Shown piece after piece: positions 38,123 through 46,442 of a stretch of 64,000 nucleotides of DNA. Position numbers and translations under genes: made by a program. Position 1 is the stretch's first letter, and each line of letters opens with the position of its first letter. Origin of the DNA: UBA9732 sp963621975 (GTDB taxonomy: Bacteria > Spirochaetota > Spirochaetia > Sphaerochaetales > Sphaerochaetaceae). The stretch spans positions 1-64,000 of the forward strand of contig CAVFGI010000002.1 in NCBI GenBank assembly GCA_963621975.1, given 5' to 3'. Under the pieces are notes generated by a model. It searched no databases. It saw nothing but the letters and a program-made list of their open reading frames with translations, and was not told the origin of the DNA.

Positions 38123-38694
38123 TTTTTAGCCCCCTGTTTTTCTTCAAGATTACTAACAAGATTATAGCCTTCTTCTAGTGCCTTTTCGTTTAGAACTTCC
38201 GTCCCCTTTGGAACATGCATTAGCACAGCTTTTGCTACACTTTCTTTAGTACCAATTCCTAAAAGATTGCAAATACATCCAACTGCAACAATGTTCGCTG
38301 TCTGAAGTTTACCCACTTTTTTTTGTGCAGTTTCAAGAATTGGGACATCAATTACTCTATTTGCGTCTAAATCCTCTGGCTTTTCCAAACTTGAGTCTAT
38401 AAGTACTAAACAACCAGGTGCAAGATTGTGTTGATACTCATTTAAAGCCTTCTGTGTCAGCGCCATAAGAAAGGTTGGCTTTTGAACCTTTGTAAAACCT
38501 ATCTCTTGAGGAGAAACTACAACTTCTGCCTTACAGGAACCCCCTCTAGCTTCAGGTCCGTAGGATTGACTTTGTGCAACATTCATGCCTGAAAGAAGAG
38601 CTGCCTCAGCAATAATTACAGAAGCCAAGATGACACCCTGTCCACCACTTCCGGCAAGTCTAAGTTCTTGCTGAATTTCATGTCCTTTACTCAT
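38119..38694 (-). CDS. korC: 2-oxoacid:ferredoxin oxidoreductase gamma subunit
   Basis: This 191-residue subunit has the family features RLAGSGGQGVILAS, GMNVAQSQSYGPEARGG and a C-terminal Ala/Glu-rich helix. It corresponds to KorC/VorC. The ATG at 38694 overlaps the korB stop by eight bases and has an AGGAGA ahead; a longer frame starting at 38712 lacks this. The neighbouring sucCD favours 2-oxoglutarate as substrate. Confidence 0.9.
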   Translation of the reverse strand: MSKGHEIQQELRLAGSGGQGVILASVIIAEAALLSGMNVAQSQSYGPEARGGSCKAEVVVSPQEIGFTKVQKPTFLMALTQKALNEYQHNLAPGCLVLIDSSLEKPEDLDANRVIDVPILETAQKKVGKLQTANIVAVGCICNLLGIGTKESVAKAVLMHVPKGTEVLNEKALEEGYNLVSNLEEKQGAKK

Positions 38695-39556
38695 TATTCT
38701 CTTTCTCCTCATAAAGTCGCTTGATTAGTTTATCGTATGCGTAAGTAAATTCCGTATACTGCGTCTGATGCAAAAGACCAACTACCAACTTTCCTTTAAG
38801 TTCTTCAGCACTCATTTTTTCGGCCTTTTCTGCTGGAATCATATTGTCCTTTTGCCATTTAAGCATATCCACTGCATTACCTTTCTTATTCTTTCTACCG
38901 TAATAAGTTGGACAAACAGAGGCAACATCAATAATTGAAAATCCCTTGTGTCTGATACCCTCTTGAATAAGATTTATAGTTTGCTGGACATGATAAGCAC
39001 TTCCTCTTGCCGCATAGGAGGCTCCTGCCCCATAGGCAAGCCCTGCAATATCAAAAGGTCTATCAAGATTACCATAAGGTGCAGTTGTACCAAATTCGTG
39101 CTTTGGTGTTGTAGGAGAATACTGTCCACCTGTCATACCATAAATGTTGTTATTCATAACCACAACGGTAAGACCAATGTTTCTTCTAGCTGCATGAATT
39201 AAATGGTTTCCACCAATGGCTGAGATGTCTCCGTCTCCAGCAATAACAATAACTTCAAGACTTGGATTTGCTAGTTTAATGCCTGTAGCAAAAGCAATTG
39301 CTCTGCCATGTGTTGTATGAATAGTATTGAAATCCATGTAACCTGCTGCACGGGAAGAACAACCAATTCCAGAGACAACAATTGTATTGTTTCTGCTAAG
39401 TCCTAGATTTTCAATTGCTTGTGCAACATCGCGCATGATAATTCCATTTCCACAACCTGGACACCAAATATGAGGAAGATGCTCTGGCCTCATATACTTA
39501 TATATAAGATTGGACATATTCTTGGTTTTTGGTCCAACATCGCCTGTATTAACCAT
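38687..39556 (-). CDS. korB: 2-oxoacid:ferredoxin oxidoreductase beta subunit
   Basis: This 289-residue thiamine-diphosphate subunit has WCPGCGNGIIMRDVAQAI near the start and the ThDP motif GDGDISAIGGNHLIHAARRN. It performs oxidative decarboxylation with KorA. A GGAGG lies within the end of korA, eight bases before the ATG. Confidence 0.93.
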   Translation of the reverse strand: MVNTGDVGPKTKNMSNLIYKYMRPEHLPHIWCPGCGNGIIMRDVAQAIENLGLSRNNTIVVSGIGCSSRAAGYMDFNTIHTTHGRAIAFATGIKLANPSLEVIVIAGDGDISAIGGNHLIHAARRNIGLTVVVMNNNIYGMTGGQYSPTTPKHEFGTTAPYGNLDRPFDIAGLAYGAGASYAARGSAYHVQQTINLIQEGIRHKGFSIIDVASVCPTYYGRKNKKGNAVDMLKWQKDNMIPAEKAEKMSAEELKGKLVVGLLHQTQYTEFTYAYDKLIKRLYEEKENNE

Positions 39557-39557
39557 C

Positions 39558-40688
39558 TCAAGCCTCCTCGATTTTTGCCAAAATTTCGTCTGGAGTTATT
39601 ACACCACCATCATATTTACCTACAAAAGCAATTTTGCATCGGCCTTTTGCTACTCTTTCAACTTCCAAAACCATTTGACCGTAATTGTGCTCTGCCACAA
39701 CAATTTTCTTTAGTTTTCCAATGGCTTTATCCAGTTGTTTTTCAGGTAATGGCCATACAGTAATAGGTCTGAACATTCCACATTTAATGCCTTTTGCCCT
39801 TGCTTGCTTGATTGCAGTAATGGCAGCTCGTGTTGTTCCCCCATAGCAGAAAACAGCAATATCGGCATCATCCATATCTGTCTCTTCACAAGTGACTATA
39901 TCGTCGTAGTTATCCTCTATCTTGTGCATGAGGCGATTCATCATTTTTAAGGCTTCCTCGTGGGAATTTGTGGGGAAACCGGACTCGTCGTGAATAAGAC
40001 CTGTGATATTGTAGCGCTGTCCATGTCCAAATGGAGCCATCTCTGGTACGAGTTGACCTTCTTTCATGTGGTATGGCAGACGCTTTGCATTGGGGTATTT
40101 AACTGTTGGTCTATTGACTATTATCAAGTCCTCGGACTTTGGAATTTCAACTCCCTCTCTTAGGTGACCAATAATCTCATCCATCATCAAAAGTACAGGA
40201 GTTCTGTATTTTTCAGAGAGATTAAATGCCCTTATTGCAAGAAAATATGCTTCCTTAACAGATGAAGGACTTAAGGCAATCACAGGATGGTCTCCATGAG
40301 TACCCCAGCGGGCCATCATCATATCTCCCTGAGATGGTGAGGTTGGCATTCCTGTTGAAGGTCCCATTCTTTGAACATCTACGACTACTAATGGTATCTC
40401 TGCCAAAACAGCATAGCCAAGATTTTCTTGTTTAAGAGAAAAACCAGGACCACTTGTAGCTGTCATTGATTTCACACCTGCTACAGAGCCCCCAATTGCA
40501 CATGCAATTGAAGCAATCTCATCTTCCATTTGAATAAATTTTCCAGCTTCTTGAGGCAACCTAAGAGCACAGAGTTCTGCAATCTCGGTTGAAGGGGTAA
40601 TTGGATATCCTGCATAGAGCCTCATTCCTGCTGCAATGGCACCTTCTACAACGGCCTCATTGCCCTGCATTAATACGACTGAACCCAT
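39558..40688 (-). CDS. korA: 2-oxoacid:ferredoxin oxidoreductase alpha subunit
   Basis: This 376-residue subunit has the pyrimidine-binding region GYPITPSTEIAELCA, the conserved TATSGPGFSLKQENLGYAV and DVQRMGPSTGMPTSPSQGD blocks, and a C-terminal transketolase-like domain. The ATG at 40688 has GGAGG seven bases ahead and overlaps the korD end; another ATG at 40670 is in frame. It forms the catalytic core with KorB. Confidence 0.93.
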   Translation of the reverse strand: MGSVVLMQGNEAVVEGAIAAGMRLYAGYPITPSTEIAELCALRLPQEAGKFIQMEDEIASIACAIGGSVAGVKSMTATSGPGFSLKQENLGYAVLAEIPLVVVDVQRMGPSTGMPTSPSQGDMMMARWGTHGDHPVIALSPSSVKEAYFLAIRAFNLSEKYRTPVLLMMDEIIGHLREGVEIPKSEDLIIVNRPTVKYPNAKRLPYHMKEGQLVPEMAPFGHGQRYNITGLIHDESGFPTNSHEEALKMMNRLMHKIEDNYDDIVTCEETDMDDADIAVFCYGGTTRAAITAIKQARAKGIKCGMFRPITVWPLPEKQLDKAIGKLKKIVVAEHNYGQMVLEVERVAKGRCKIAFVGKYDGGVITPDEILAKIEEA

Positions 40689-40897
40689 TGCTCTACCTCC
40701 ATATCTGTTTCGTCAATGTAAATTGCATAATCGGGACATCGAAGTTCGCATAATCCACACAAAATACAATCTGTCCCCTCTTTGCGTTGGACCTTATCTC
40801 CAACCATTTCAAGTGCGCCCTTTGGGCAGAATGCTGCACAGATTCCACAGCCTTTGCACCATGCTGAATTATTTTTCAGCTCTTTCTGGGTATCCAT
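40670..40897 (-). CDS. korD: Ferredoxin subunit of 2-oxoacid oxidoreductase (KorD)
   Basis: This 75-residue protein has two [4Fe-4S] motifs, CKGCGICAAFCPKGAL and CILCGLCELRCPDYA. It passes electrons from the oxidoreductase to free ferredoxin. It is the first gene of korDABC-sucCD and overlaps korA by 19 bp. The promoter should lie in the 134-bp region shared with the divergent LysR gene. Confidence 0.93.
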   Translation of the reverse strand: MDTQKELKNNSAWCKGCGICAAFCPKGALEMVGDKVQRKEGTDCILCGLCELRCPDYAIYIDETDMEVEQWVQSY

Positions 40898-40927
40898 TAG
40901 AAACTCCTTAGGGATTTGTAATCCCGT

Positions 40928-40946
40928 ATCATAATGAGGTTATCAT
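40928..40946. promoter_or_regulatory. Candidate LysR-type binding site between korD and lysR
   Basis: A 19-bp interrupted dyad (arms ATCATAA and TTATCAT, one mismatch, AT-rich) lies about 30 bp before korD. It fits the loose T-N11-A form of LysR-family sites, and the divergent arrangement favours control of the kor-suc operon by the neighbouring regulator. Confidence 0.4.
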
Positions 40947-41031
40947 CTAGCTATCACAATTTCAAACACTTTATATCTGTTGTTTACCACAACATTTTTA
41001 TTGTAATATAATTCCTGTTAGAGGAGTTGGT

Positions 41032-41991
41032 ATGAACTTTCAAAACCTTGAATATTTCCTTGTTGTAGCATCTGAAGGCAACATCACCAGAGCAGCAGAA
41101 CAGTTAAATGTATCGCAACAAGCTTTAAGTAATTCTATAGCTAGATTAGAGAAAGAGTTAGATTGTAAATTGTTTGATAGGAAGAAAGAACTTGTTTTGA
41201 CCTATGCGGGCAAACAATTTAAGACATCGGCTGAAAAAATATTAGATATCAAGCACCAAACGCAAACTGTCTTGGAAGAGATTGGAGAGGGAGGGCGTGG
41301 AGAACTGCGTATTGGCATCAGCTATACCCGTGGCCAGGCTATCTTGCCTCTCCTATTGCCGGCTTTCAGTAGGCGATACCCCCTTGTGGAATTACACGTG
41401 ACGGAGGGAAGCACCCATGTGCTAGAAGAAGATCTAGATCGTGGCCGCATTGACGTACTCATTGGATTTGCACCATTTATGGTAGAAAGTGCAGAATACA
41501 CAGAGCTTATGAAAGACCACATGTATTTAGTTCTCCCCAAAACACTTATTAGTCAAACTTTTGGGGACAAGGCTCAAGATGTCTTGAATGAATATAGACA
41601 GACCTTAGATATTTCTTTATTTAAGGATTTGCCGTTTATCCTCCTCAGGCAGGGTGACAGAATTCGTGCTATTGTTGACAGGGAATTCTATGCAAAAGGT
41701 CTTAAACCACACATAAAGCTTGAGACCCAAAACATTCAGACAGCTTTTGCCCTCGCAAGTGAAGGAATGGGTCTTGCCGTGTGTCCAGAACTCTATTTAG
41801 GAAGCTCCTACGTAACTTCTGGCATGTCGCAATCCATTGTGCGTCAAAAAGTAGACGTACTTCCTTTCTCCAACAGCTCCGTCCAAGACGCAATTGCCAT
41901 AGGTTACAATCGTGAACGCCATCTCAGCCACTTTGCCATTGATTTCATCAACACCGCCCTAGAGACCTTTGGCCAACCTGCAATGCTTTAA
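41032..41991 (+). CDS. LysR-family transcriptional regulator
   Basis: This 319-residue regulator has an N-terminal winged helix (MNFQNLEYFLVVASEGNITRAAEQLNVSQQALSNSIARLEKEL) and a C-terminal periplasmic-binding-like effector domain (LRIGISYTRGQAILPLLLPAF). A GAGGAG precedes the ATG and TATAAT-like sequence lies upstream. It is divergent from korDABC-sucCD and is the likely regulator of that operon; the inducer could be a 2-oxoacid or related metabolite, which is inference. Confidence 0.9.
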   Translation: MNFQNLEYFLVVASEGNITRAAEQLNVSQQALSNSIARLEKELDCKLFDRKKELVLTYAGKQFKTSAEKILDIKHQTQTVLEEIGEGGRGELRIGISYTRGQAILPLLLPAFSRRYPLVELHVTEGSTHVLEEDLDRGRIDVLIGFAPFMVESAEYTELMKDHMYLVLPKTLISQTFGDKAQDVLNEYRQTLDISLFKDLPFILLRQGDRIRAIVDREFYAKGLKPHIKLETQNIQTAFALASEGMGLAVCPELYLGSSYVTSGMSQSIVRQKVDVLPFSNSSVQDAIAIGYNRERHLSHFAIDFINTALETFGQPAML

Positions 41992-42033
41992 TGCCGATGC
42001 GATTATTTTTTATACTTTGGGCCTTTCTCAGAG

Positions 42034-42116
42034 TTTTTTCCCTGAAAATTTCTTTGTAGAGGTTTTTTCAGGGAATTTTTCCCTGAAAAAGAGCCGCTAT
42101 CCATTTTTTCAGGGAA
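42034..42116. repeat. Two tandem hairpins, 41-bp period, upstream of the PLD-helicase
   Basis: Four alternating arms of TTCCCTGAAAA and TTTTCAGGGAA occur here. Hairpin I pairs 42038-42048 with 42065-42075 (11 bp) and is followed by T5, so it may terminate lysR. Hairpin II pairs 42079-42090 with 42105-42116 (12 bp). Left arms and right arms both repeat at exactly 41 bp. A third, mutually exclusive hairpin with a 3-nt loop can form between the inner arms (42064-42075 with 42079-42090). Confidence 0.85.
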
Positions 42117-42182
42117 CAATATTCCACCTTGCTTAACTCATTTCCAGCTTAGCCGCTCATCAATAAGCATTTTATCTTTGCA

Positions 42183-42205
42183 CCTTAGCCTTGGGAGTGT
42201 ATAAT
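42183..42205 (+). promoter_or_regulatory. -10 box and spacer of the PLD-helicase promoter
   Basis: A consensus TATAAT at 42200-42205 is preceded by a 17-bp spacer and TTTGCA. It lies downstream of the hairpin array, so the array is outside the predicted mRNA leader. AAGAGGG serves as ribosome site for the ATG at 42226. Confidence 0.6.
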
Positions 42206-42225
42206 GCAACCAATAAGAGGGAAAC

Positions 42226-45200
42226 ATGAGCTTAAAACCTGGATTATATGAACAAGTAATCAACAACTCTATTTCTAATGAGCTCAAAGAAATCCCTGAA
42301 CAACAAAAAGAAATAAAAACTATAGATAAAGCAGAAGCATCCAAAGTGTTATCAACTTACATACAGGAGGTAGTGCAAAAAGGACTAGACAATATTGGAG
42401 ACAGATGTGAAGATGCATCTGAGGCTCTTTCAGCCAAAGTTGAACTTACAAACCAAATTGTTAATCTAATTAAACAAAAAACAAATGAAGATTCTTTTGC
42501 AGAACTATCTGTAGACAGTAAAGCCCAGCAATTACTAGCATTACTCAAAGACAAAGATCCAATGCTGGCAGTTGGCAAAAACGCAAGTAATTTAAACAGA
42601 CCTGAAACTTCCATTGCTCAAAGTTCCTTATTTACAGGCGCAAATCATGAACCCCAAATGTATTGTGAATTAAAAAAAGAGATTGCATCTGCAGATAAAA
42701 TAGATATGTTAGTTTCCTTTATAAAATGGAGTGGATTGAGACTCATAATTGATGAACTAAAAAACTTTACATACAACGGCAAAGAATTAAGAATAATCAC
42801 CACCTCCTACATGGGTGCTACGGATCTTAAAGCTATTGAGGAACTACGCAAACTTCCAAACACTAAAATAAAGGTTAGTTATGACACAAAACGTACTAGA
42901 CTCCATGCAAAAACCTACGTTTTTTACAGAGATACTGGTTTTTCAACTGCTTACGTAGGATCTTCAAATCTTTCAAATGCTGCAATCTCAAGCGGTCTTG
43001 AATGGAACGTAAAAGTCACTAACAAAGACCTTCCAGAAACCATAAATAAAATAACAGCAACGTTTGAAAGTTACTGGAATTCCACAGACTTTGAATACTA
43101 TAGAGAAGACCAAAAAGAACGCCTCTTTCGTGCACTTAAAGCTGAAAAATACGCAGAACATGAAAATCAAGACATCTTTGTTACTGACGTTACACCTTAC
43201 TCGTACCAACAAGAAATACTTGATAAACTACAAGCAGAACGCACAGTACAAGGCTATTATAGAAATCTTATTGTAGCCGCTACAGGAACAGGAAAGACGG
43301 TAATATCGGCCTTAGATTACAAGAGGTATTGCAAAAACAATCCCCAGAGACCTTGTAGACTGTTGTTTGTAGCACACAGGGAAGAAATTCTAAAACAGAG
43401 CCTGTTCACATTCCGGGCGGTATTAAAGAATGCCAATTTTGGAGAACTGTTTGTAGGAGAGCACAAACCAACTGAAATTGAAAACCTCTTTATATCAATT
43501 CAAACATTTCAGTCACAGGATTTCTCTTCCAAAACAGATGCAAGTTATTATGATTTTATTATAGTTGATGAATTTCACCATGCAGCCGCCCCAAGCTATG
43601 AAAAGCTTCTCAACTACTATCATCCACAAATACTTTTAGGCTTAACGGCTACGCCAGAACGTATGGATGGAAAAAGTATCCTCCCTTATTTTGATAATAG
43701 GATTGCGGCTGAAATTCGTTTACCAGAAGCAATTGAAAGAAAACTCCTATGCCCTTTCCAATACTTTGGAGTAAGTGACAACGTAGATTTAAGAAACTTA
43801 AGTTGGTCTCGTGGGGGTTATGATAAAACAGAACTTTCTAATGTCTATTCGTTAAGCGGTGCCGTTGCTGAAGATCGGGCAAACCTGATTATTTCAGCCA
43901 TTCTTAAGTATGTAACCGATATCAATGAAGTTAAAGGCCTTGGTTTCTGCGTTTCTATTGAGCATGCAAAATTCATGGCTAAATATTTCAATGAACATGG
44001 TATTGAATCAATTAATTTAACAGGTCAATCTTCTGAGGAAGAAAGAAATAATGCAAAACAAAAGCTTATTTCTGGAACAATCAGATTCATTTTTGTTGTC
44101 GATATATACAATGAGGGTGTTGATATTCCAGAGGTAAACACTGTCTTATTTTTGAGACCAACCGAATCTTTAACCATTTTCCTACAACAACTTGGACGCG
44201 GTCTGCGTTTAGCTGAAAACAAAGAATGTCTTACTGTTTTAGATTTCATTGGACAAGCAAATAAGAAATATAAATTTGAAGATAAGTTTGCAGCATTATT
44301 AAGCAATACAAGACACAGTGTAAAAAAAGAAATTGAGAAAGGCTTCATTTCTCTTCCTAAAGGCTGTTATATCCAACTAGAAAAGAAAGCAACTGAGTAT
44401 ATCTTAGATAATATAAGCAGTTCTTTTGACAATTCTAAGGGCCTTGTTTCTGCTTTAAAATCATTTGAAGAAGACAGTGGACTTGCACCCACACTAGGCA
44501 ATTTTTTAGATTACAACCATTTAGATCCACGATTCATATACAAGAATTCTTTAAGCTTTACAGGTCTTTGCATTCGCGCCGGACTACAAGGGGAGTCATT
44601 TGAGCCTCTTGAAACTATCATCTCTAAAGCATGCGCCAAGTTTGCAGTAACTAATTCACGAAGATGGATTACCTTCTTGTTGAATTTAATAAAAACGATA
44701 CAAAGCACCAATAGTATACAAGCCCAAATTTCCTCTTATACAGAAACCGAAAAACTCATGCTCAACATGTTTTGCGTCACAGTTTGGGGCCAGCCTTCAG
44801 AGGGTTGGGATGATACCTTACGCATTGAAAATCTCTCCACGCTGGCACAGAATCCAAGAATGCTTCAAGAACTTTTTTCCCTACTTAACTACCAATTCCA
44901 GCACATAGACTTCATTGACGAGCCTGTCATGTTTGGTTTTGATTGCCCACTAGATTTACACTGCACCTACTCTCGCGACCAGCTCCTAACAGCTTTAGGT
45001 TATAGCCGGCCCTCCACCATACGAGAAGGGGTCAAGTGGCTAGAAGACAAAAAATTAGACGTCTTCATGGTAACACTCAACAAATCCGACAAAGACTATT
45101 CTCCCACCACCATGTACAACGATTACTCCATCAGCGAGTCCCTCTTCCACTGGCAGAGTCAAAGCACCACGTCATCATCACCCACTGGCCAGCGATACAT

Positions 45201-45411
45201 TAACCACAAGCGTTACGGCACACGTATTCTCCTCTTCGTCCGCGAATTTAAGACCGATACTATTAACAATGTAGCTGAGGCCTACACCTTCCTAGGTTCG
45301 GCCTCATATGTCAAACATGAAGACAGCCGTCCAATGAACATCACTTGGAAGCTTGACTTCCCTATTCCAGCAAAATTTCTCAAAAAAACAAACAAACTCT
45401 TAGTTGGGTAA
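42226..45411 (+). CDS. PLD-nuclease/DEAH helicase fusion with DUF3427-like C terminus
   Basis: This 1061-residue protein has an N-terminal helical part, then a phospholipase-D-like domain with HAKTYVFYRDTGFSTAYVGSSNLS (His227, Lys229, then the SSN element). A superfamily II helicase core follows with Walker A ATGTGKT near 352, DEFHH near 448, GLTATPERMDG and the motif VI region LGRGLRLAENK. The last 350 residues, ending with KRYGTRILLFVREF and FLGSASYVKHEDSRPMNITW, look like DUF3427. PLD-helicase proteins of this type are often found in accessory or defence islands. Only one HKD-like motif is seen, so a dimer is expected. It is flanked on both sides by 41-bp hairpin arrays. Antiphage function is inference. 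Confidence 0.88.
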   Translation: MSLKPGLYEQVINNSISNELKEIPEQQKEIKTIDKAEASKVLSTYIQEVVQKGLDNIGDRCEDASEALSAKVELTNQIVNLIKQKTNEDSFAELSVDSKAQQLLALLKDKDPMLAVGKNASNLNRPETSIAQSSLFTGANHEPQMYCELKKEIASADKIDMLVSFIKWSGLRLIIDELKNFTYNGKELRIITTSYMGATDLKAIEELRKLPNTKIKVSYDTKRTRLHAKTYVFYRDTGFSTAYVGSSNLSNAAISSGLEWNVKVTNKDLPETINKITATFESYWNSTDFEYYREDQKERLFRALKAEKYAEHENQDIFVTDVTPYSYQQEILDKLQAERTVQGYYRNLIVAATGTGKTVISALDYKRYCKNNPQRPCRLLFVAHREEILKQSLFTFRAVLKNANFGELFVGEHKPTEIENLFISIQTFQSQDFSSKTDASYYDFIIVDEFHHAAAPSYEKLLNYYHPQILLGLTATPERMDGKSILPYFDNRIAAEIRLPEAIERKLLCPFQYFGVSDNVDLRNLSWSRGGYDKTELSNVYSLSGAVAEDRANLIISAILKYVTDINEVKGLGFCVSIEHAKFMAKYFNEHGIESINLTGQSSEEERNNAKQKLISGTIRFIFVVDIYNEGVDIPEVNTVLFLRPTESLTIFLQQLGRGLRLAENKECLTVLDFIGQANKKYKFEDKFAALLSNTRHSVKKEIEKGFISLPKGCYIQLEKKATEYILDNISSSFDNSKGLVSALKSFEEDSGLAPTLGNFLDYNHLDPRFIYKNSLSFTGLCIRAGLQGESFEPLETIISKACAKFAVTNSRRWITFLLNLIKTIQSTNSIQAQISSYTETEKLMLNMFCVTVWGQPSEGWDDTLRIENLSTLAQNPRMLQELFSLLNYQFQHIDFIDEPVMFGFDCPLDLHCTYSRDQLLTALGYSRPSTIREGVKWLEDKKLDVFMVTLNKSDKDYSPTTMYNDYSISESLFHWQSQSTTSSSPTGQRYINHKRYGTRILLFVREFKTDTINNVAEAYTFLGSASYVKHEDSRPMNITWKLDFPIPAKFLKKTNKLLVG

Positions 45412-45446
45412 GCTTTCTACTCTCTTTTTGCTCTTTTGTGCAACCC

Positions 45447-45531
45447 TTTTTTCCCTGAAAAACCACAATCTTTCACTTTTTCAAGGAAAATTTCCCTAAA
45501 AAAGCGAAAAAATGCATTTTTTCAGGGAAAA
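45447..45531. repeat. Two tandem hairpins, 41-bp period, downstream of the PLD-helicase
   Basis: This cluster repeats the order and spacing of the upstream cluster: TTCCCTGAAAAA (45451), TTTTTCAAGGAA (45477), TTTCCCTAAAAAA (45491) and TTTTTTCAGGGAAA (45517). Left arms are 41 bp apart (45453 and 45494) and right arms are 41 bp apart (45482 and 45523). Two units carry single-base changes in the CAGGG core. It lies between the helicase and nuclease genes. Confidence 0.85.
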
Positions 45532-45594
45532 CGGTAATTTTAAAACTTGCAAAATAACAATTCTTCTATCAAATTGAACTTGGTGGAGGTTGTA

Positions 45595-46401
45595 GTGAAG
45601 AACCAACTCATAAAACTAAAAGAAAAATCTCGCGATTATGATCATTTGCTACAACGAATAGCAAAAAGGCAAAGAAATCTAAATTTAGAAGGGAATCTTC
45701 AAGTAACAAAAAAGAAAAATAGGCTAAATTTCTATCAGTACTTTGGTAGCAAATCAAAAACTAGGTATTTGAAGAAATCCCAAACAAAGCTAATTGCGGC
45801 TCTTGCTCAGAAGAAATATGACAAAAGAATCTATCATGCAATAAAATCAAAAAAAGAAGCCATTGATGAGTGTATAAAGATTTTGAACAGCAAAGAGGCC
45901 CTGTTAGATTTGGCAAAAATTTATGAAACCTTTCCCAATGAGCTGAAGCCGTTAATTAAGCCTGTTACGTATATAGATGAAGAGTACGTAAAACAATGGC
46001 AGGCAAGGGATTATGAAAAATCAAGAAGGCCGGTTGATACAAATCTAAAGACAAAGCGAGGAGAACCGGTGCGTTCAAAAAGTGAGCTGATTATAGCAAA
46101 TAAGCTCTATGATGCAGGACTTCCGTATCATTATGAAACAATCTTTAGAACAGAGCAATTCATTGCGAGCCCAGATTTTTTTATTCTCAATCCTAGGACT
46201 AGGAAGGAATTTTACTGGGAGCATTTTGGGTTAATGAGTAAGCAGGATTACATAGAAGACTCCCTCTATAAAATTGAAGGTTATGCTGAAAATGGGATTA
46301 TTCAGGGCGAAAACTTAATTATCACCTACGAGAGCGCTGAGCATCAGCTTAATACAGAATATGTAGATCAACTTATAGAACGCTTTTTGTTATCGGGATA
46401 A
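45595..46401 (+). CDS. PD-(D/E)XK-like nuclease domain protein
   Basis: This 268-residue protein has a Lys/Arg-rich helical N-terminal half. The C-terminal half shows SKSELIIANKLYDAGLPYHYE, then SPDFFIL and FYWEHFG. The E, PDF and E-H order with this spacing resembles a restriction-endonuclease fold in which the usual E-x-K is replaced by E-x-F. The GTG at 45595 is chosen because a GGAGG lies five bases ahead; a TTG at 45547 is in frame but unsupported. It follows the PLD-helicase and may form a module with it, but the hairpin array between them could separate transcription. Confidence 0.65.
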   Translation: MKNQLIKLKEKSRDYDHLLQRIAKRQRNLNLEGNLQVTKKKNRLNFYQYFGSKSKTRYLKKSQTKLIAALAQKKYDKRIYHAIKSKKEAIDECIKILNSKEALLDLAKIYETFPNELKPLIKPVTYIDEEYVKQWQARDYEKSRRPVDTNLKTKRGEPVRSKSELIIANKLYDAGLPYHYETIFRTEQFIASPDFFILNPRTRKEFYWEHFGLMSKQDYIEDSLYKIEGYAENGIIQGENLIITYESAEHQLNTEYVDQLIERFLLSG

Positions 46402-46442
46402 GGAAGTGGAAGGAAATGTAGATTTCTGCTATGCTCATGTCC

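Noticed and set aside
45547..45594. Longer N terminus of the nuclease-like protein from TTG at 45547.
   Set aside because: It lacks a ribosome site, whereas the GTG at 45595 has GGAGG five bases ahead.
42226..46401. Integrated prophage or conjugative element.
   Set aside because: No integrase, capsid, portal, terminase or relaxase genes, and no tRNA attachment site, are present.
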